Assembly (NCBI GenBank): GCA_024637395.1
Contig: JAGXFG010000078.1
Span: 1-57,872, forward strand
From: Burkholderiaceae bacterium
GTDB lineage: Bacteria > Pseudomonadota > Gammaproteobacteria > Burkholderiales > Burkholderiaceae_E
Direction of reading: 5' to 3'
DNA: 57,872 nt
Shown: positions 44,479-54,011 of the stretch, piece by piece
How positions within the stretch are numbered: the first letter of the stretch is position 1
Layout: each line of letters starts with the position of its first letter
Notes under the pieces: model-generated
The model's database searches: none
The model's input: the letters and a program-made list of their open reading frames with translations, nothing else
Told to the model about the DNA's origin: nothing
Made by a program: the position numbers and the translations under genes

Positions 44479-46113
44479 ATGATGCTTGCCGAACAGCTGT
44501 TGCACGCCCTTGCCCGCGAGGGTGCTCACCAGATCTTCGGGATTCCGGGCGACTTTGCGCTGCCGTTCTTCAAGGTCATCGAAGAATCCGGAATCCTGCC
44601 GCTGCGCACCCTGAGCCATGAGCCGGGAGTGGGGTTCGCTGCCGACGCGGCCGGGCGCTACCAGGGCGGGCTCGGCGTGGCGGCGATCACCTATGGTGCC
44701 GGCGCGTTCAATATCGTCAACCCGGTCGCCGGGGCCTACGCCGAAAAATCTCCCCTGGTGGTCATTTCCGGTGCTCCGGGGCGGCGCGAGTCGGCTTCGG
44801 GACTGAGCCTGCACCACCAGGCCCGCACCCTCGGCTCGCAGTTCGCGGTCTTTCGCGAGATCACCTGCGACCAGGCACAGCTCGATGACCCGCTGCGCGC
44901 CCCCGCCGACATCGCGCGGGTGCTGGCGAGCTGCAAGCGCGAGTCGCGGCCGGTCTATATCGAATTGCCGCGCGACATGGTCACTGTCCCGTGCGCCGAG
45001 GTGCCGCCGCTGGCGCCCGAATCCGATGACCTGCCGTCGCTCTCGGCTTGTGTCGACGAGACTCTCGAGCGGCTGGCGGCGGCGAGTTCGCCGGTGATGC
45101 TGGTCGGGGTCGAGGTGCGCCGCTTCGGCCTCGAGAAGGAGTTGGGAGAACTGGCGAAGAAGCTCGGCATCCCGGTGGTCACCACGATGATGGGCCGCGG
45201 ATTGATGGTCGACACCGACACGCCGCCGTTTGGCACCTACCTGGGACTGGCGGGCGATCCGGCGCTGGGCGAGATGGTCGAACACTCCGACGGACTGTTC
45301 ATGCTTGGAGTGATTCTTTCGGACACCAACTTTGGCGTGTCGGCCCGCGCGATCGACTTCCGGCGCGCGATCCTCGCCGCCGACGGCGCGGTGTCGATGG
45401 GCTACCACACCTATGCCGGGGTGAAACTGCGCGCTTATGTCGCGGCGCTGCTCGCGCGGGTCGCGGACAAAGCCGACGTCAAGCCGATGGCGCGGCCGGA
45501 GCCGGTAGTGTTCAGTCGCGGCCTGGTGGCCGACGACACCGCGCTCACCCCGGGAGCGATCGCGGCCGGGATCAACGACCTGGTGGCGCGCCACGGCAAG
45601 TTTCCGCTGGCGTGCGATATCGGCGACTGCCTGTTCACGGCCTTCGATATCGAGCAGACCACTCTGGTGGCGCCCGGCTACTACGCGACGATGGGCTTTG
45701 GCGTTCCCGCCGGGCTCGGGTTGCAGGAAGCCAGCGGCCAGCGCCCGATCATCCTGGTGGGCGACGGCGCCTTCCAGATGACCGGCTGGGAACTCGGCAA
45801 CTGCGCCCGCTACGGCTGGGACCCGATCGTGGTGGTGTTGAACAACTGCAGTTGGGAGATGCTGCGCACCTTCCAGCCGGAATCGAAATTCAACGATCTC
45901 GACGACTGGCACTTTGCCGATGCCGCGAGCTCACTCGGCGGCGTCGGCATGCGCGTGCACACCCAACGCGAACTGGCCGAGGCGCTCGAGGCGGCCGCCG
46001 TCCAGCGCGGCAAGTTCGTGCTGATCGAGGCGATGCTGGCGCGCGGCGCGCTCTCACCGACCCTGGAACGCTTTGTCAAGGGCGTGCGCCGCCTGACTCA
46101 GCCGCAGCCCTGA
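44479..46113 (+). CDS. ThDP-dependent 2-oxo acid decarboxylase (indolepyruvate/phenylpyruvate type)
   Basis: Thiamine-diphosphate enzyme of 544 residues with N-terminal pyrimidine-binding, central and C-terminal PP-binding domains. The catalytic Glu lies in LSHEPGVGFAADAAGR; the PP/magnesium motif is VGDGAFQMTGWELGNCARYGWDPIVVVLNN. The overall layout (GIPGDFALPFFKVIEESG, SLHHQART) is closest to phenylpyruvate/indolepyruvate decarboxylases such as Azospirillum IpdC/PpdC, which make arylacetaldehydes. Sulphopyruvate or acetolactate-synthase-like functions are less likely. ATG 44479 has GGAG eight bases upstream. An SDR gene follows at 71 bases and could reduce the aldehyde, but that is inference. 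Confidence 0.87.
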   Translation: MMLAEQLLHALAREGAHQIFGIPGDFALPFFKVIEESGILPLRTLSHEPGVGFAADAAGRYQGGLGVAAITYGAGAFNIVNPVAGAYAEKSPLVVISGAPGRRESASGLSLHHQARTLGSQFAVFREITCDQAQLDDPLRAPADIARVLASCKRESRPVYIELPRDMVTVPCAEVPPLAPESDDLPSLSACVDETLERLAAASSPVMLVGVEVRRFGLEKELGELAKKLGIPVVTTMMGRGLMVDTDTPPFGTYLGLAGDPALGEMVEHSDGLFMLGVILSDTNFGVSARAIDFRRAILAADGAVSMGYHTYAGVKLRAYVAALLARVADKADVKPMARPEPVVFSRGLVADDTALTPGAIAAGINDLVARHGKFPLACDIGDCLFTAFDIEQTTLVAPGYYATMGFGVPAGLGLQEASGQRPIILVGDGAFQMTGWELGNCARYGWDPIVVVLNNCSWEMLRTFQPESKFNDLDDWHFADAASSLGGVGMRVHTQRELAEALEAAAVQRGKFVLIEAMLARGALSPTLERFVKGVRRLTQPQP

Positions 46114-46183
46114 GCACGGCCAAAGTCGCCGCGCGTGGTGCCATGGTGCGCCGCTTCGCGCCGCATGTACCGAGGAACCACTA

Positions 46184-46990
46184 ATGCCTGCAACAGCAGC
46201 AACTGAGCCGACCATAACAGCGCTGGTCACCGGCGCCTCGTCAGGAATCGGCGCAGCGCTCGCCGCCTTGATGGCCGCCGATGGCGTGAACCTGGTGATG
46301 ACGGCGCGCCATGGCCCCGAGATGGAGGCCATGGCTGCGGATTGGCGTCAGCGCCATGGGGTCGCAGTGAGCGTGATTGAGCTCGATCTGGCCCGTCCTG
46401 GCGCGGCGCGGGAACTGGCAGCGGAAATAGACCAACGCGGCCTGGCGATCGATTACCTGGTCAACAACGCCGGATTCGGCACCTACGGGCATTTCGCCGC
46501 TACCTCAGTCACAGAGACCGAGGAATTGCTGCGCCTCAACGTGGAGGCCCTGACGACCCTCACGGGGCTGCTGCTGCCGGGCATCATCGCGCGCCGCGGC
46601 AAGATCATGAATGTGGCTTCGACAGCCGCGTTCCAGCCTGGCCCACACATGGCCGTCTACTACGCCTCCAAGGCCTATGTGCTGCATTTCTCGGAGGCGC
46701 TGGCTTATGAGCTCAAAGACACCGGCGTGACCGTGACGAGCTTCTGCCCCGGGGCGACCGCGACCGGTTTCCAGGAGCGCGCCAGGATGCAGAAGGCGGC
46801 GATGCTTCACCTGGTCAAGATGCCGAGTTCCGAAGTGGTCGCTGGTGCCGCCTGGCAGGCGATGCGCGCTGGCCGCGGCGTGGTGGTGCCGGGAGCGCTG
46901 AACTGGCTGCTTACGTTTGGCGTGCGCTTCGCGCCGCGGCGGCTGGTTACCTGGGCTGCAGCACTGGTAACCGGGCCGGGCGCAAACTGA
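46184..46990 (+). CDS. Short-chain dehydrogenase/reductase
   Basis: Classical SDR of 268 residues. Cofactor motif TGASSGIG (near residue 16), NNAG (near 94), catalytic Ser in MNVASTAAF and Tyr-Lys in YYASKAYVL (about 165-169) are intact. TARHGPEMEAMA carries an Arg after the second strand, which favours NADP. The substrate is unknown. It converges with the TRAP permease, one base apart from its end. Confidence 0.92.
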   Translation: MPATAATEPTITALVTGASSGIGAALAALMAADGVNLVMTARHGPEMEAMAADWRQRHGVAVSVIELDLARPGAARELAAEIDQRGLAIDYLVNNAGFGTYGHFAATSVTETEELLRLNVEALTTLTGLLLPGIIARRGKIMNVASTAAFQPGPHMAVYYASKAYVLHFSEALAYELKDTGVTVTSFCPGATATGFQERARMQKAAMLHLVKMPSSEVVAGAAWQAMRAGRGVVVPGALNWLLTFGVRFAPRRLVTWAAALVTGPGAN

Positions 46991-46991
46991 T

Positions 46992-48860
46992 TCAGAATCC
47001 GCCGGCTGCCGTGCCCCACTGGTAGGCGTCGACAAAGATCAGGGCGAGCCCGGCGACGAGCACCAGTGGCCGCAGCCAGTTGCGGCGCATGGGCCGGATC
47101 AATGCCACCGATACCAGCCACAGCCCGGCCCCGACCTTGAGCGTGGCGAAGAGCGCCAGCCACGGACTGGTCGCGAGCTTGAGCATCCAGGGGTTGGCGA
47201 TGAAGCCCAGCGGCAGGATGAACAGCCCGACGCCGAGGGTCATCGCCCGCCCGGCGACCGGCAGCCAGGGGGTGCGGGCAATGCCGGCGGCGATGAAGAC
47301 GTTGCCGCACACCGGCGGGGTGATGGTGCACAAGAGCGCGTACCAGAAGACGAACAGATGGGCGTAGAGCGGCGCGATGCCGAAGCTCTGGAGCGCGTCG
47401 CCGGCGACCGCGATGCAGATCACATAGGCGGCGGTGGTGGGCAACTCCATCCCGAGCATCAAACTGGCCAGCGCGGTCAGCGCGAGCGCGAACCACATGT
47501 TGCCGCTCGAAGCCGACAGGATCAGCGAGGTGATCTTCACGCCGATACCGGTCTTGTTGAATACCCCGGTAATGAGTCCCGCACAGATCAGGATCGCCGC
47601 TATCGACGCGACCTGCCGGCCGGCATCGATTACCGCCACCCTCATCCGCCCGGCCCAGTGGCGCAGGTCGATGCGGCCGCCCGTGTCACAGGAAAGCAGG
47701 AAAACCGTTGCCGCGGTGGCCAGCAGGGCGGCGTAGGGCGCCGTGTAACGGGTCCAGCCCAGCACGAAAATCAGGATGCCAAACGGCACCACGAAGAACG
47801 GCATGGTGCGCAGCACCCGGGCCCAACCCGGCAATTCGTCAGCCGACATGCCGTGCAGGTCGAAACGCAGCGCGTACTGGTGGACACCGACCCAGGCGGT
47901 CACGAAGAACAGGACGGCCGCGGGCGTGGCCGCCACCATGATCGTGGTGTAGGGCAGGGCGAGCAGCTCGGCCATCACGAAGATTCCGGCGCCCATCAGC
48001 GGCGGCATGATCTGCCCACCGGTCGAGGCCACTGCTTCAGTAGCGGCCGCCAGGCTGGGCGGGTAGCCGAGCCGGATCATCGCGGGGATCGTCACCATGC
48101 CGGTCGACGCGGTGTTGGCCGATGCCGATCCGGAAATGGTCCCGTAGAGCGCGCTCGAGAGCACTGAGACTTTGGCGGCGCCGGCACGGTAGCGTCCGGC
48201 AATCTGGGTCGCCAGCGACATGAACCCGGTGCCGGCGGCGCCCGCCGAAATGAAGGCACCGAGGATCAGGAAGGGCGCGATGGTCTCGGCCGACAGTCCG
48301 GTCAGTTCGCTCCACAATCCGCTCTCGCTGATCGTCAGGTCGCCAAGGAACGAATCGAGCGCGAACCGGTCGTGGCCGAAGGTGCCGGGCACGAGGTGGC
48401 CGAAGATGCCATAGGCGAGCACCAGCACCGTGATCGTTGGCAGCACCGGGTTGATCGCGCGGCGCGCCATTTCCAGTGCGACCACCACCAGCACCACGGC
48501 GACGCTCATCTGCAGCGGACCGGAGAGGATCCCGTACTGGTCGGCGAGCGCCGAGCTGTTGAGCGCGACGTAACCTGCGGCCAGCGTGCCCAGCGCACAG
48601 GCGATCCAGCCGGCAATCATTGCGGCGCGCGAACGCGCTGGCGTGAACAAGAAGATCCACGGCAGCGCGAGCATGAAGTGCAATGGCCTGGTGATCAGGT
48701 TCGGGATCAGGCCCGAGAGCACCAGGTAGAGATGAAAGCCGACCGTCAGCACCCCGAACGCGGCGATCACGGCGCCGGGGGGAGTCACACCCGGCACGGT
48801 GCCGGCAGTCTCGCTATCCGGTCCGCTCTGCGGACCGGCGCTCTGCGCGGCTGCGCTCAC
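46992..48860 (-). CDS. TRAP transporter permease, fused 4TM/12TM (TAXI type)
   Basis: Inner-membrane protein of 622 residues combining the small and large permeases of a TAXI-TRAP carboxylate importer. The N-terminal part has about five to six helices (AAFGVLTVGFHLYLVLSG onward). The large domain shows SVLSSALYGTISGSASANTASTGMVTIPAMIRLGYPP, GGQIMPPLMGAGIFVMAELL, and LILSASSGNMWFALALTALASLMLGMELPTTAAYV, the hallmarks of DctM-like subunits. The start is GTG 48860 overlapping the receptor stop (GTGA). Sodium-driven uptake of an organic acid is expected from the family. Confidence 0.94.
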   Translation of the reverse strand: MSAAAQSAGPQSGPDSETAGTVPGVTPPGAVIAAFGVLTVGFHLYLVLSGLIPNLITRPLHFMLALPWIFLFTPARSRAAMIAGWIACALGTLAAGYVALNSSALADQYGILSGPLQMSVAVVLVVVALEMARRAINPVLPTITVLVLAYGIFGHLVPGTFGHDRFALDSFLGDLTISESGLWSELTGLSAETIAPFLILGAFISAGAAGTGFMSLATQIAGRYRAGAAKVSVLSSALYGTISGSASANTASTGMVTIPAMIRLGYPPSLAAATEAVASTGGQIMPPLMGAGIFVMAELLALPYTTIMVAATPAAVLFFVTAWVGVHQYALRFDLHGMSADELPGWARVLRTMPFFVVPFGILIFVLGWTRYTAPYAALLATAATVFLLSCDTGGRIDLRHWAGRMRVAVIDAGRQVASIAAILICAGLITGVFNKTGIGVKITSLILSASSGNMWFALALTALASLMLGMELPTTAAYVICIAVAGDALQSFGIAPLYAHLFVFWYALLCTITPPVCGNVFIAAGIARTPWLPVAGRAMTLGVGLFILPLGFIANPWMLKLATSPWLALFATLKVGAGLWLVSVALIRPMRRNWLRPLVLVAGLALIFVDAYQWGTAAGGF

Positions 48861-49819
48861 TGCACCGCGATTCCCTTCTCACGGTAGTAGCGCAGCGCGC
48901 CGGGATGAACCTGGGCGCCGAGCAGCTTGACCATGCCGGGTTCGACACCGTTCCACCACGGGCTCTTCTCGGCCAGCTTGGCGCGGCTTTCCCAGAAGGT
49001 CTTGGTGACGAAATACGCGACGTCGTCAGGCATCGCGGTGGTGGTGTAGGCGCCGACCGGCAGGCCGACGGTCTCGACGGCAGTGTCCTGGCCCTTGTAG
49101 GTGCCGGCCGCGATCGTCAGCGGACCAGAGGACGGGTCCAGCGCCAGTACCTTGGCGCGCTCCTCCGGGCTGAGCGAAATAATCTTCACCGGCATGGTCG
49201 TCGCCAGCTCGACCAGTTGCGGGGTCGGGTGCGACGAGCAGGTGGCGAACGCGTCGACCTTGCCGTTGCGCATAGCCGGTCCCGCCGCGCTCAGCTCGAC
49301 TTCGACGGTCTTGACCTTGTCGGTGAGGTTGAAGGCGGCGAGGATCTGCTCGGTCGCCCGGCCGCAGAAGGTGCCCTTGCCGCCGGGGATCATGGTCTTG
49401 CCGGCCAGGTCGGCGATCGAGTTGACGCCGGCATCGGCCCGGGCGACCAGGTGGACGGTGACGAAGGGCATCACGAACAGCGTGCGGGCGTTGTCGAAGG
49501 CACCGTCCTCGAACGGTTTCTTGCCGGCGCGGGCCGCGGCCAGCAGGCTGGGCGGGGTCGTGAAGATGAAGTTCCCCGTGCGGACCTTGGATTCCTTGAC
49601 GTTCTGCACCGATCCCTGGCTCTCCTCCACGGTCGGGACGTAGCTGCCATCGCTCGCGGCCTTGAGCGCTTCGGCGATCTGCACCGTCATCAGGTAGTAG
49701 GAAGACGAGGACTTGGCCGACTTGAGCGTGACGCGGGTCTCGCTCGCCGCGGCGGAAAGCGGCAGTGCCAGTCCCAGTGCGACCGCACCGAGCATGAGGA
49801 AAGTTCGAGGGTTGCGCAT
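48857..49819 (-). CDS. TAXI family TRAP transporter solute receptor
   Basis: Periplasmic binding protein of 320 residues working with the downstream fused permease, whose GTG overlaps its stop. The signal peptide (MRNPRTFLMLGAVALGLALPLSAAAS) is followed by SSSYYLMTVQIAEALKAAS, ESQGSVQNVKESKVRTGNFIFTTPPSLLAAARAG and DLAGKTMIPGGKGTFCGRATEQILAAF. The last corresponds to the Gly-rich TAXI ligand segment. The ligand, glutamate-like or another carboxylate, is unknown. Its upstream region is shared with the divergent DMT exporter. Confidence 0.92.
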   Translation of the reverse strand: MRNPRTFLMLGAVALGLALPLSAAASETRVTLKSAKSSSSYYLMTVQIAEALKAASDGSYVPTVEESQGSVQNVKESKVRTGNFIFTTPPSLLAAARAGKKPFEDGAFDNARTLFVMPFVTVHLVARADAGVNSIADLAGKTMIPGGKGTFCGRATEQILAAFNLTDKVKTVEVELSAAGPAMRNGKVDAFATCSSHPTPQLVELATTMPVKIISLSPEERAKVLALDPSSGPLTIAAGTYKGQDTAVETVGLPVGAYTTTAMPDDVAYFVTKTFWESRAKLAEKSPWWNGVEPGMVKLLGAQVHPGALRYYREKGIAVQ

Positions 49820-49993
49820 CTTGGTCTCCTTCGCTGATTGCGCTTCGGATCGGAAGCGATCGGGAGCAACATTCTAACCGCGGAACCGCCGGCGACCCGG
49901 CCGCGGTCTCCGGTCGCCGGGCGTTCTACAATCACCTCATCCCCGTGGTCGCGCCGGACGCGCGTGTCCGGCAACCCGCTGAACAGGGCTTTC

Positions 49994-50923
49994 ATGACCC
50001 CCCCGAGTACCGAACTGGTCGACGTGGCAGCCCGCTTGCGCGCAAACCGCGCCGGCATTCTGTTCATGATCGGCGCGATGGTGTCGTTCATCGCGAACGA
50101 CGCCATCGTCAAGCACGTCAGTGCTTCGATGCCCACCGCGCAGCTGATCTTCGTGCGTGGCGTCATGACCTCGCTGATGGTCTATGCGGTGGCCAGCGCG
50201 ATGGGTACGACCATCAGCGTGCGCGAGATGACCCGCGGCTGGGTGGCCACGCGCGCGGCGCTCGACGCGGTCGCCACCATGCTGTATCTGATCGCACTGT
50301 TTCACCTGCCACTTAGTAACGCCACGGCGATCAACCTCAGCTCGCCGCTCTTTCTAACCGTGCTTGCCGCGCTGTTTCTGCGCGAGCAGGTTGGGGTTCA
50401 TCGCTGGGCGGCCACCGTGGTCGGCTTTGTCGGCGTGCTGCTCGTGATCCAGCCGCGCGCAGCCGGCTTCAACACCTTTTCATTGGTGTGCCTGCTCTCG
50501 ACGGCGCTGGCCTCCACCCGCGACCTGATCACGCGGCGTATCGGGGTGCACGTGCCGTCGATCCTGGTCACGCTGGCCACCGCGCTGGCGGTGACCATGC
50601 TGGCGCTGGTGGTCCTGATCGGTGACGGCTGGCAGCCGCTGCGCTGGATCGACGTCGGGTGGCTTGCGATCGCCTCGGTGTTCCTCGCGACCGGTCACTA
50701 CACCGTCATCGGCGCGATGCGCCATGGCGAGATTTCGCTGGTGGCGCCGTTTCGCTACACCGCGCTGCTCTGGGCGGGGCTGCTTGGCTACCTGGTCTGG
50801 GGCGATGTACCGAGCGTGTTGGCGCAGGCCGGCATCGTGCTGATGGTGGTGGCCGGCCTCTACGTGCTGCACCGCGAGCGGGTGCGGGGCGTCGGGCCGC
50901 GGGGAGCGGCGATCCGCCGCTAG
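49994..50923 (+). CDS. EamA (DMT superfamily) transporter
   Basis: A 309-residue inner-membrane protein with ten helices in two EamA repeats. The start MTPPSTELVDVAARLRANRAGILFMIGAM at 49994 is followed by SFIANDAIVKHVSASMPTAQLIFVRG. Repeat ends are seen as LTVLAALFLREQVGVHRWAATVVGFVGVLLV and LLWAGLLGYLVWGDVPS. The pattern is that of RhaT/YdcZ-like DMT exporters often called S-adenosylmethionine uptake-like. It is divergent from the TAXI receptor. It is unlike the EamA protein at 28939 in sequence and base composition. Confidence 0.9.
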   Translation: MTPPSTELVDVAARLRANRAGILFMIGAMVSFIANDAIVKHVSASMPTAQLIFVRGVMTSLMVYAVASAMGTTISVREMTRGWVATRAALDAVATMLYLIALFHLPLSNATAINLSSPLFLTVLAALFLREQVGVHRWAATVVGFVGVLLVIQPRAAGFNTFSLVCLLSTALASTRDLITRRIGVHVPSILVTLATALAVTMLALVVLIGDGWQPLRWIDVGWLAIASVFLATGHYTVIGAMRHGEISLVAPFRYTALLWAGLLGYLVWGDVPSVLAQAGIVLMVVAGLYVLHRERVRGVGPRGAAIRR

Positions 50924-50954
50924 CCGGTGCTGGCTCGGGAGCGCGGAGCGTTCC

Positions 50955-51215
50955 TCAGCAGCAACTGCCCTTGCCGTGTTCCTGGATCGGCGGACACGGC
51001 ACCGAGCCGTAGGAACAGTAGACGCAACAGTCACCCGGCTTGGGCTTTAGAAGTGCGCCGCAGTGCGTGCACTCGTAGAACCACTGGCAGGCGTCGGTCG
51101 GCATCGTCTCGCGCTGCGCGTGGCCACAAGCCGGGCAGGTGAGCGTCGATTCCGGCACGATCGCTTTCGGGCCGGTGGCAGTTTCGGAGTCGGTCGAGAT
51201 CACGGTAGCTCCCAT
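50955..51215 (-). CDS. GDCCVxC domain small cysteine-rich protein
   Basis: An 86-residue cytoplasmic protein. It has two zinc-ribbon-like CxxC knuckles (TCPACGHAQ and ECTHCGALL), then the diagnostic KPGDCCVYCSYGSVPCPPIQ and a terminal GSCC. The GDCCVxC family is known as a conserved (seleno)protein family of unknown function; here all positions are Cys, with no in-frame TGA. It probably binds a metal or takes part in thiol chemistry. It stands alone between convergent exporter and divergent small membrane gene. Confidence 0.88.
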   Translation of the reverse strand: MGATVISTDSETATGPKAIVPESTLTCPACGHAQRETMPTDACQWFYECTHCGALLKPKPGDCCVYCSYGSVPCPPIQEHGKGSCC

Positions 51216-51314
51216 TCCAGGACAGCAGTGGTGCTGCCCGCGGTGTATTTTGCAGGTACCAAGGGTAGCGCAGCGTGCCTATAATCGGCATCCAGCCCAC
51301 CAACTGGAGGTGGT

Positions 51315-51521
51315 ATGCATCGCGCATCGATCACAGGGCCGCGGCTAGTTGCACTGTTCCTGCTGGGCTGTGTGCTGTTCAACTATCCGCTGCTGTACCT
51401 GTTCAACAGCCACCAGACGGTACTGGGCATCCCCGTGCTCTACGCCTACCTGTTCTGCAGCTGGCTCGGGCTGATCGCGCTGATGTGCCTGGTGATCGAA
51501 CTCCGGGGCGACAAGTCGTGA
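51315..51521 (+). CDS. Small two-helix membrane protein ahead of a transporter-type sensor kinase
   Basis: A 68-residue protein with two hydrophobic helices (LVALFLLGCVLFNYPLLYLF and PVLYAYLFCSWLGLIALMCLVIEL) separated by NSHQTVLGI. The start ATG 51315 follows GGAGGT. It ends 18 bases before the sodium/solute-symporter-type histidine kinase. Small two-helix proteins commonly accompany sodium/solute symporters as accessory subunits, so it may be a partner of the sensor's membrane domain. No named family was recognised with certainty. Confidence 0.75.
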   Translation: MHRASITGPRLVALFLLGCVLFNYPLLYLFNSHQTVLGIPVLYAYLFCSWLGLIALMCLVIELRGDKS

Positions 51522-51539
51522 CCAGGGCAGGGGGCTGAA

Positions 51540-54008
51540 ATGCTGCAGGGATGGGTCATTGCGCTGGCCTCATTCCTCTATCTGCTGGTGCTGTTTGCGA
51601 TTGCCTACCTGGGCGACCGGCGTGCTGCCGCCGGGCGTTCGATCATCGCCAACCCCTATGTCTATTCGCTCTCGCTGGCGGTCTACTGCACCACCTGGAC
51701 CTACTACGGCTCGGTGGGGCGCGCCGCCTCGACCGGAATCGGCTTTCTCCCGATCTATCTCGGGCCGACGCTGATGCTGGCGTTGTGGTGGCTGGTGATG
51801 CTCAAGATGGTGCGCATCACCAAGACCAATCGCATCACCTCGATCGCCGACTTCGTCGCGTCGCGCTACGGCAAGAGCCAGGTGCTGGGCGGGATGGTGA
51901 CCGTGATCGCCGTGATCGGGGTGGTGCCCTACATTGCGCTCCAATTGAAGGCAGTGTCCAACAGCTACACCTTGCTGCTGCATTACCCGGCGATCACCGC
52001 GGTGACCTCGCCCGAGGTGGTGACGATGTCGCAGGACACCACGCTCTACATTGCGTTGATCCTGGCGATGTTCACGATCCTCTTTGGCGCGCGCTACCTC
52101 GACGCCACCGAGCGCCACGAAGGCATGGTGGCCGCGATCGCGTTCGAGTCGGTGGTCAAGCTGGTCGCGTTTCTGGCGGTGGGCGCTTTCGTCACCTTCG
52201 GCATCTACGACGGCTTCGGCGACGTATTCGCGCGCGCCAAGGAGGTGCCCGATCTGGCGGCCCTGCTCACGGTGGAGAACACGCCCGCGAGCTACGGCAC
52301 CTGGACATCGCTGACCCTGCTGTCGATGCTCTCGATCATGTTCCTGCCGCGCCAGTTCCAGATCGGAGTGGTCGAGAACGTCAACGAGAACCACCTGAAA
52401 AAGGCCATCTGGCTGTTTCCGCTGTACCTGTTCCTGATCAACATCTTCGTGCTGCCGATCGCGCTGGGCGGATTGCTGCATTTCCCCGGTGGCGGCGTCG
52501 ATGCCGACACCTTCGTGCTGAGCCTGCCGCTGGCCGAGCACGCCGAAGGCCTGGCGCTGTTCGTGTTCATCGGCGGGCTGTCGGCCGGCACCGGCATGAT
52601 CATCGTCGAAACGATCGCGCTCTCGACCATGGTCTGCAACGACCTGGTGATGCCGCTGCTGCTGCGCCAGGGCTTCTGGCCGCTCTACGACGAACAGGAC
52701 CTCTCCGGCCTGCTGCTGGCGATCCGCCGCGGCGCGATCATCCTGATCCTGCTGCTGGGATACAGCTACTTCCGCGCGGCTGGCGAAGCCTACGCGCTGG
52801 TCTCGATCGGGCTGATTTCCTTTGCGGCGGTGGCGCAGTTCGCGCCGGCGATCTTCGGCGGGATGTTCTGGCGCGGAGCCACCCGCAACGGCGCCATGGC
52901 CGGTCTGCTGGCCGGTTTCACGGTGTGGGTCTACACGCTGCTGCTGCCATCGTTTGCCAAGTCCGGCTGGCTGCCGGCGCAGTTCCTCGAGACCGGCTTG
53001 TTCGGCATCGAACTGCTGCGCCCGCAACAGCTCTTCGGGCTCGCCGGGCTGGACGAGATCAGCCACAGCCTGTTCTGGAGCATGCTGGCCAATGTCGGCT
53101 GTTTCCTCGGGGTCTCGCTGTCCGGGCGCCCGGGAGTGGCCGAGACCAGCCAGGCGACGCTCTTCGTCGATGCGTTCGCCAGCAGCGCGCAGGGGGGCGG
53201 ATCGCGCTTCTGGCGCGGCAGTGCGTCGGTCGACGAGCTGCTGCCGCTGCTCGGGCGTTTCCTCGGGCCGGCGCGGGCGCGCAGCGCCTTTGCGCGCTAT
53301 GCGCGGCTGCGCGGCGTGGCGGGAATCGAGGCGCTGGAGGCCGATGCCGACCTGGTGGTGTTCGCGGAGTCGCTGCTGGCCGGCGCGATCGGTTCGGCAT
53401 CGGCGCGGGTAATGGTGTCTTCGGTCGTCAAGGAGGAACCGCTCGGACTCGACGAAGTGATGAATATCCTCGACGAGGCCTCGCAGGTGCGGGCCTACAG
53501 CCGGCAGCTGGAACAGAAATCGCATGAACTCCAGGCCGCCACCCGCGAGCTGCGCGCGGCCAATCTGCGGCTCAAGGAACTCGACCGGCTCAAGGACGAC
53601 TTCATGTCCTCGATCACCCACGAGCTGCGCACGCCGCTCACCTCGATCCGGGCCTTCTCGGAGATCCTGCACGACAACCCCGGGATCGACGCCGAGCAGC
53701 GCCAGGAGTTCCTCGCGATCATCACCAAGGAAACCGAGCGCCTGACCCGCCAGGTCAACCAGGTGCTGGACATGGCCAAGATCGAGTCGGGGAGCGCCGA
53801 GTGGCACAACGCCGAAATCAACCTGCGCGACATCATCGAGCAGTCGGTCGAACTAACCGGAGCCTTGTTCCGGGACCGTGAGGTGGCCATCGAGCGCCAG
53901 CTCGCCGCCGATGTGCCGCCGCTGCTGGCCGACCGCGACCGGCTGATCCAGGTGATGCTTAATCTGCTCTCCAACGCGGTCAAGTTCGTCATCCCGGAGA
54001 CCGGCTAG
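51540..54008 (+). CDS. CbrA-like sensor kinase (sodium/solute symporter-STAC-HisKA), cut by an in-frame TAG
   Basis: Membrane histidine kinase whose first 540 or so residues are a sodium/solute-symporter-type module with about thirteen helices (YVYSLSLAVYCTTWTYYGSVG, TGIGFLPIYLGPTL, MSILMFLPRQFQIGVVEN-like). Next come a STAC-type linker (about 555-650), a coiled coil and a HisKA domain (ITHELRTPLTSIRAFSE, phosphorylated His near 693), and the N-box MLNLLSNAVKF. A TAG at 54006-54008 then stops translation before the G boxes. The same frame continues at 54009 with the missing ATPase half. As written it cannot autophosphorylate. Confidence 0.88.
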   Translation: MLQGWVIALASFLYLLVLFAIAYLGDRRAAAGRSIIANPYVYSLSLAVYCTTWTYYGSVGRAASTGIGFLPIYLGPTLMLALWWLVMLKMVRITKTNRITSIADFVASRYGKSQVLGGMVTVIAVIGVVPYIALQLKAVSNSYTLLLHYPAITAVTSPEVVTMSQDTTLYIALILAMFTILFGARYLDATERHEGMVAAIAFESVVKLVAFLAVGAFVTFGIYDGFGDVFARAKEVPDLAALLTVENTPASYGTWTSLTLLSMLSIMFLPRQFQIGVVENVNENHLKKAIWLFPLYLFLINIFVLPIALGGLLHFPGGGVDADTFVLSLPLAEHAEGLALFVFIGGLSAGTGMIIVETIALSTMVCNDLVMPLLLRQGFWPLYDEQDLSGLLLAIRRGAIILILLLGYSYFRAAGEAYALVSIGLISFAAVAQFAPAIFGGMFWRGATRNGAMAGLLAGFTVWVYTLLLPSFAKSGWLPAQFLETGLFGIELLRPQQLFGLAGLDEISHSLFWSMLANVGCFLGVSLSGRPGVAETSQATLFVDAFASSAQGGGSRFWRGSASVDELLPLLGRFLGPARARSAFARYARLRGVAGIEALEADADLVVFAESLLAGAIGSASARVMVSSVVKEEPLGLDEVMNILDEASQVRAYSRQLEQKSHELQAATRELRAANLRLKELDRLKDDFMSSITHELRTPLTSIRAFSEILHDNPGIDAEQRQEFLAIITKETERLTRQVNQVLDMAKIESGSAEWHNAEINLRDIIEQSVELTGALFRDREVAIERQLAADVPPLLADRDRLIQVMLNLLSNAVKFVIPETG

Positions 54009-54011
54009 GTC

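Noticed and set aside
51570-53807. Minus-strand frame of 745 codons opposite the CbrA-like kinase
   Set aside because: Antisense shadow; Gln/His/Arg/Glu-rich with no domain.
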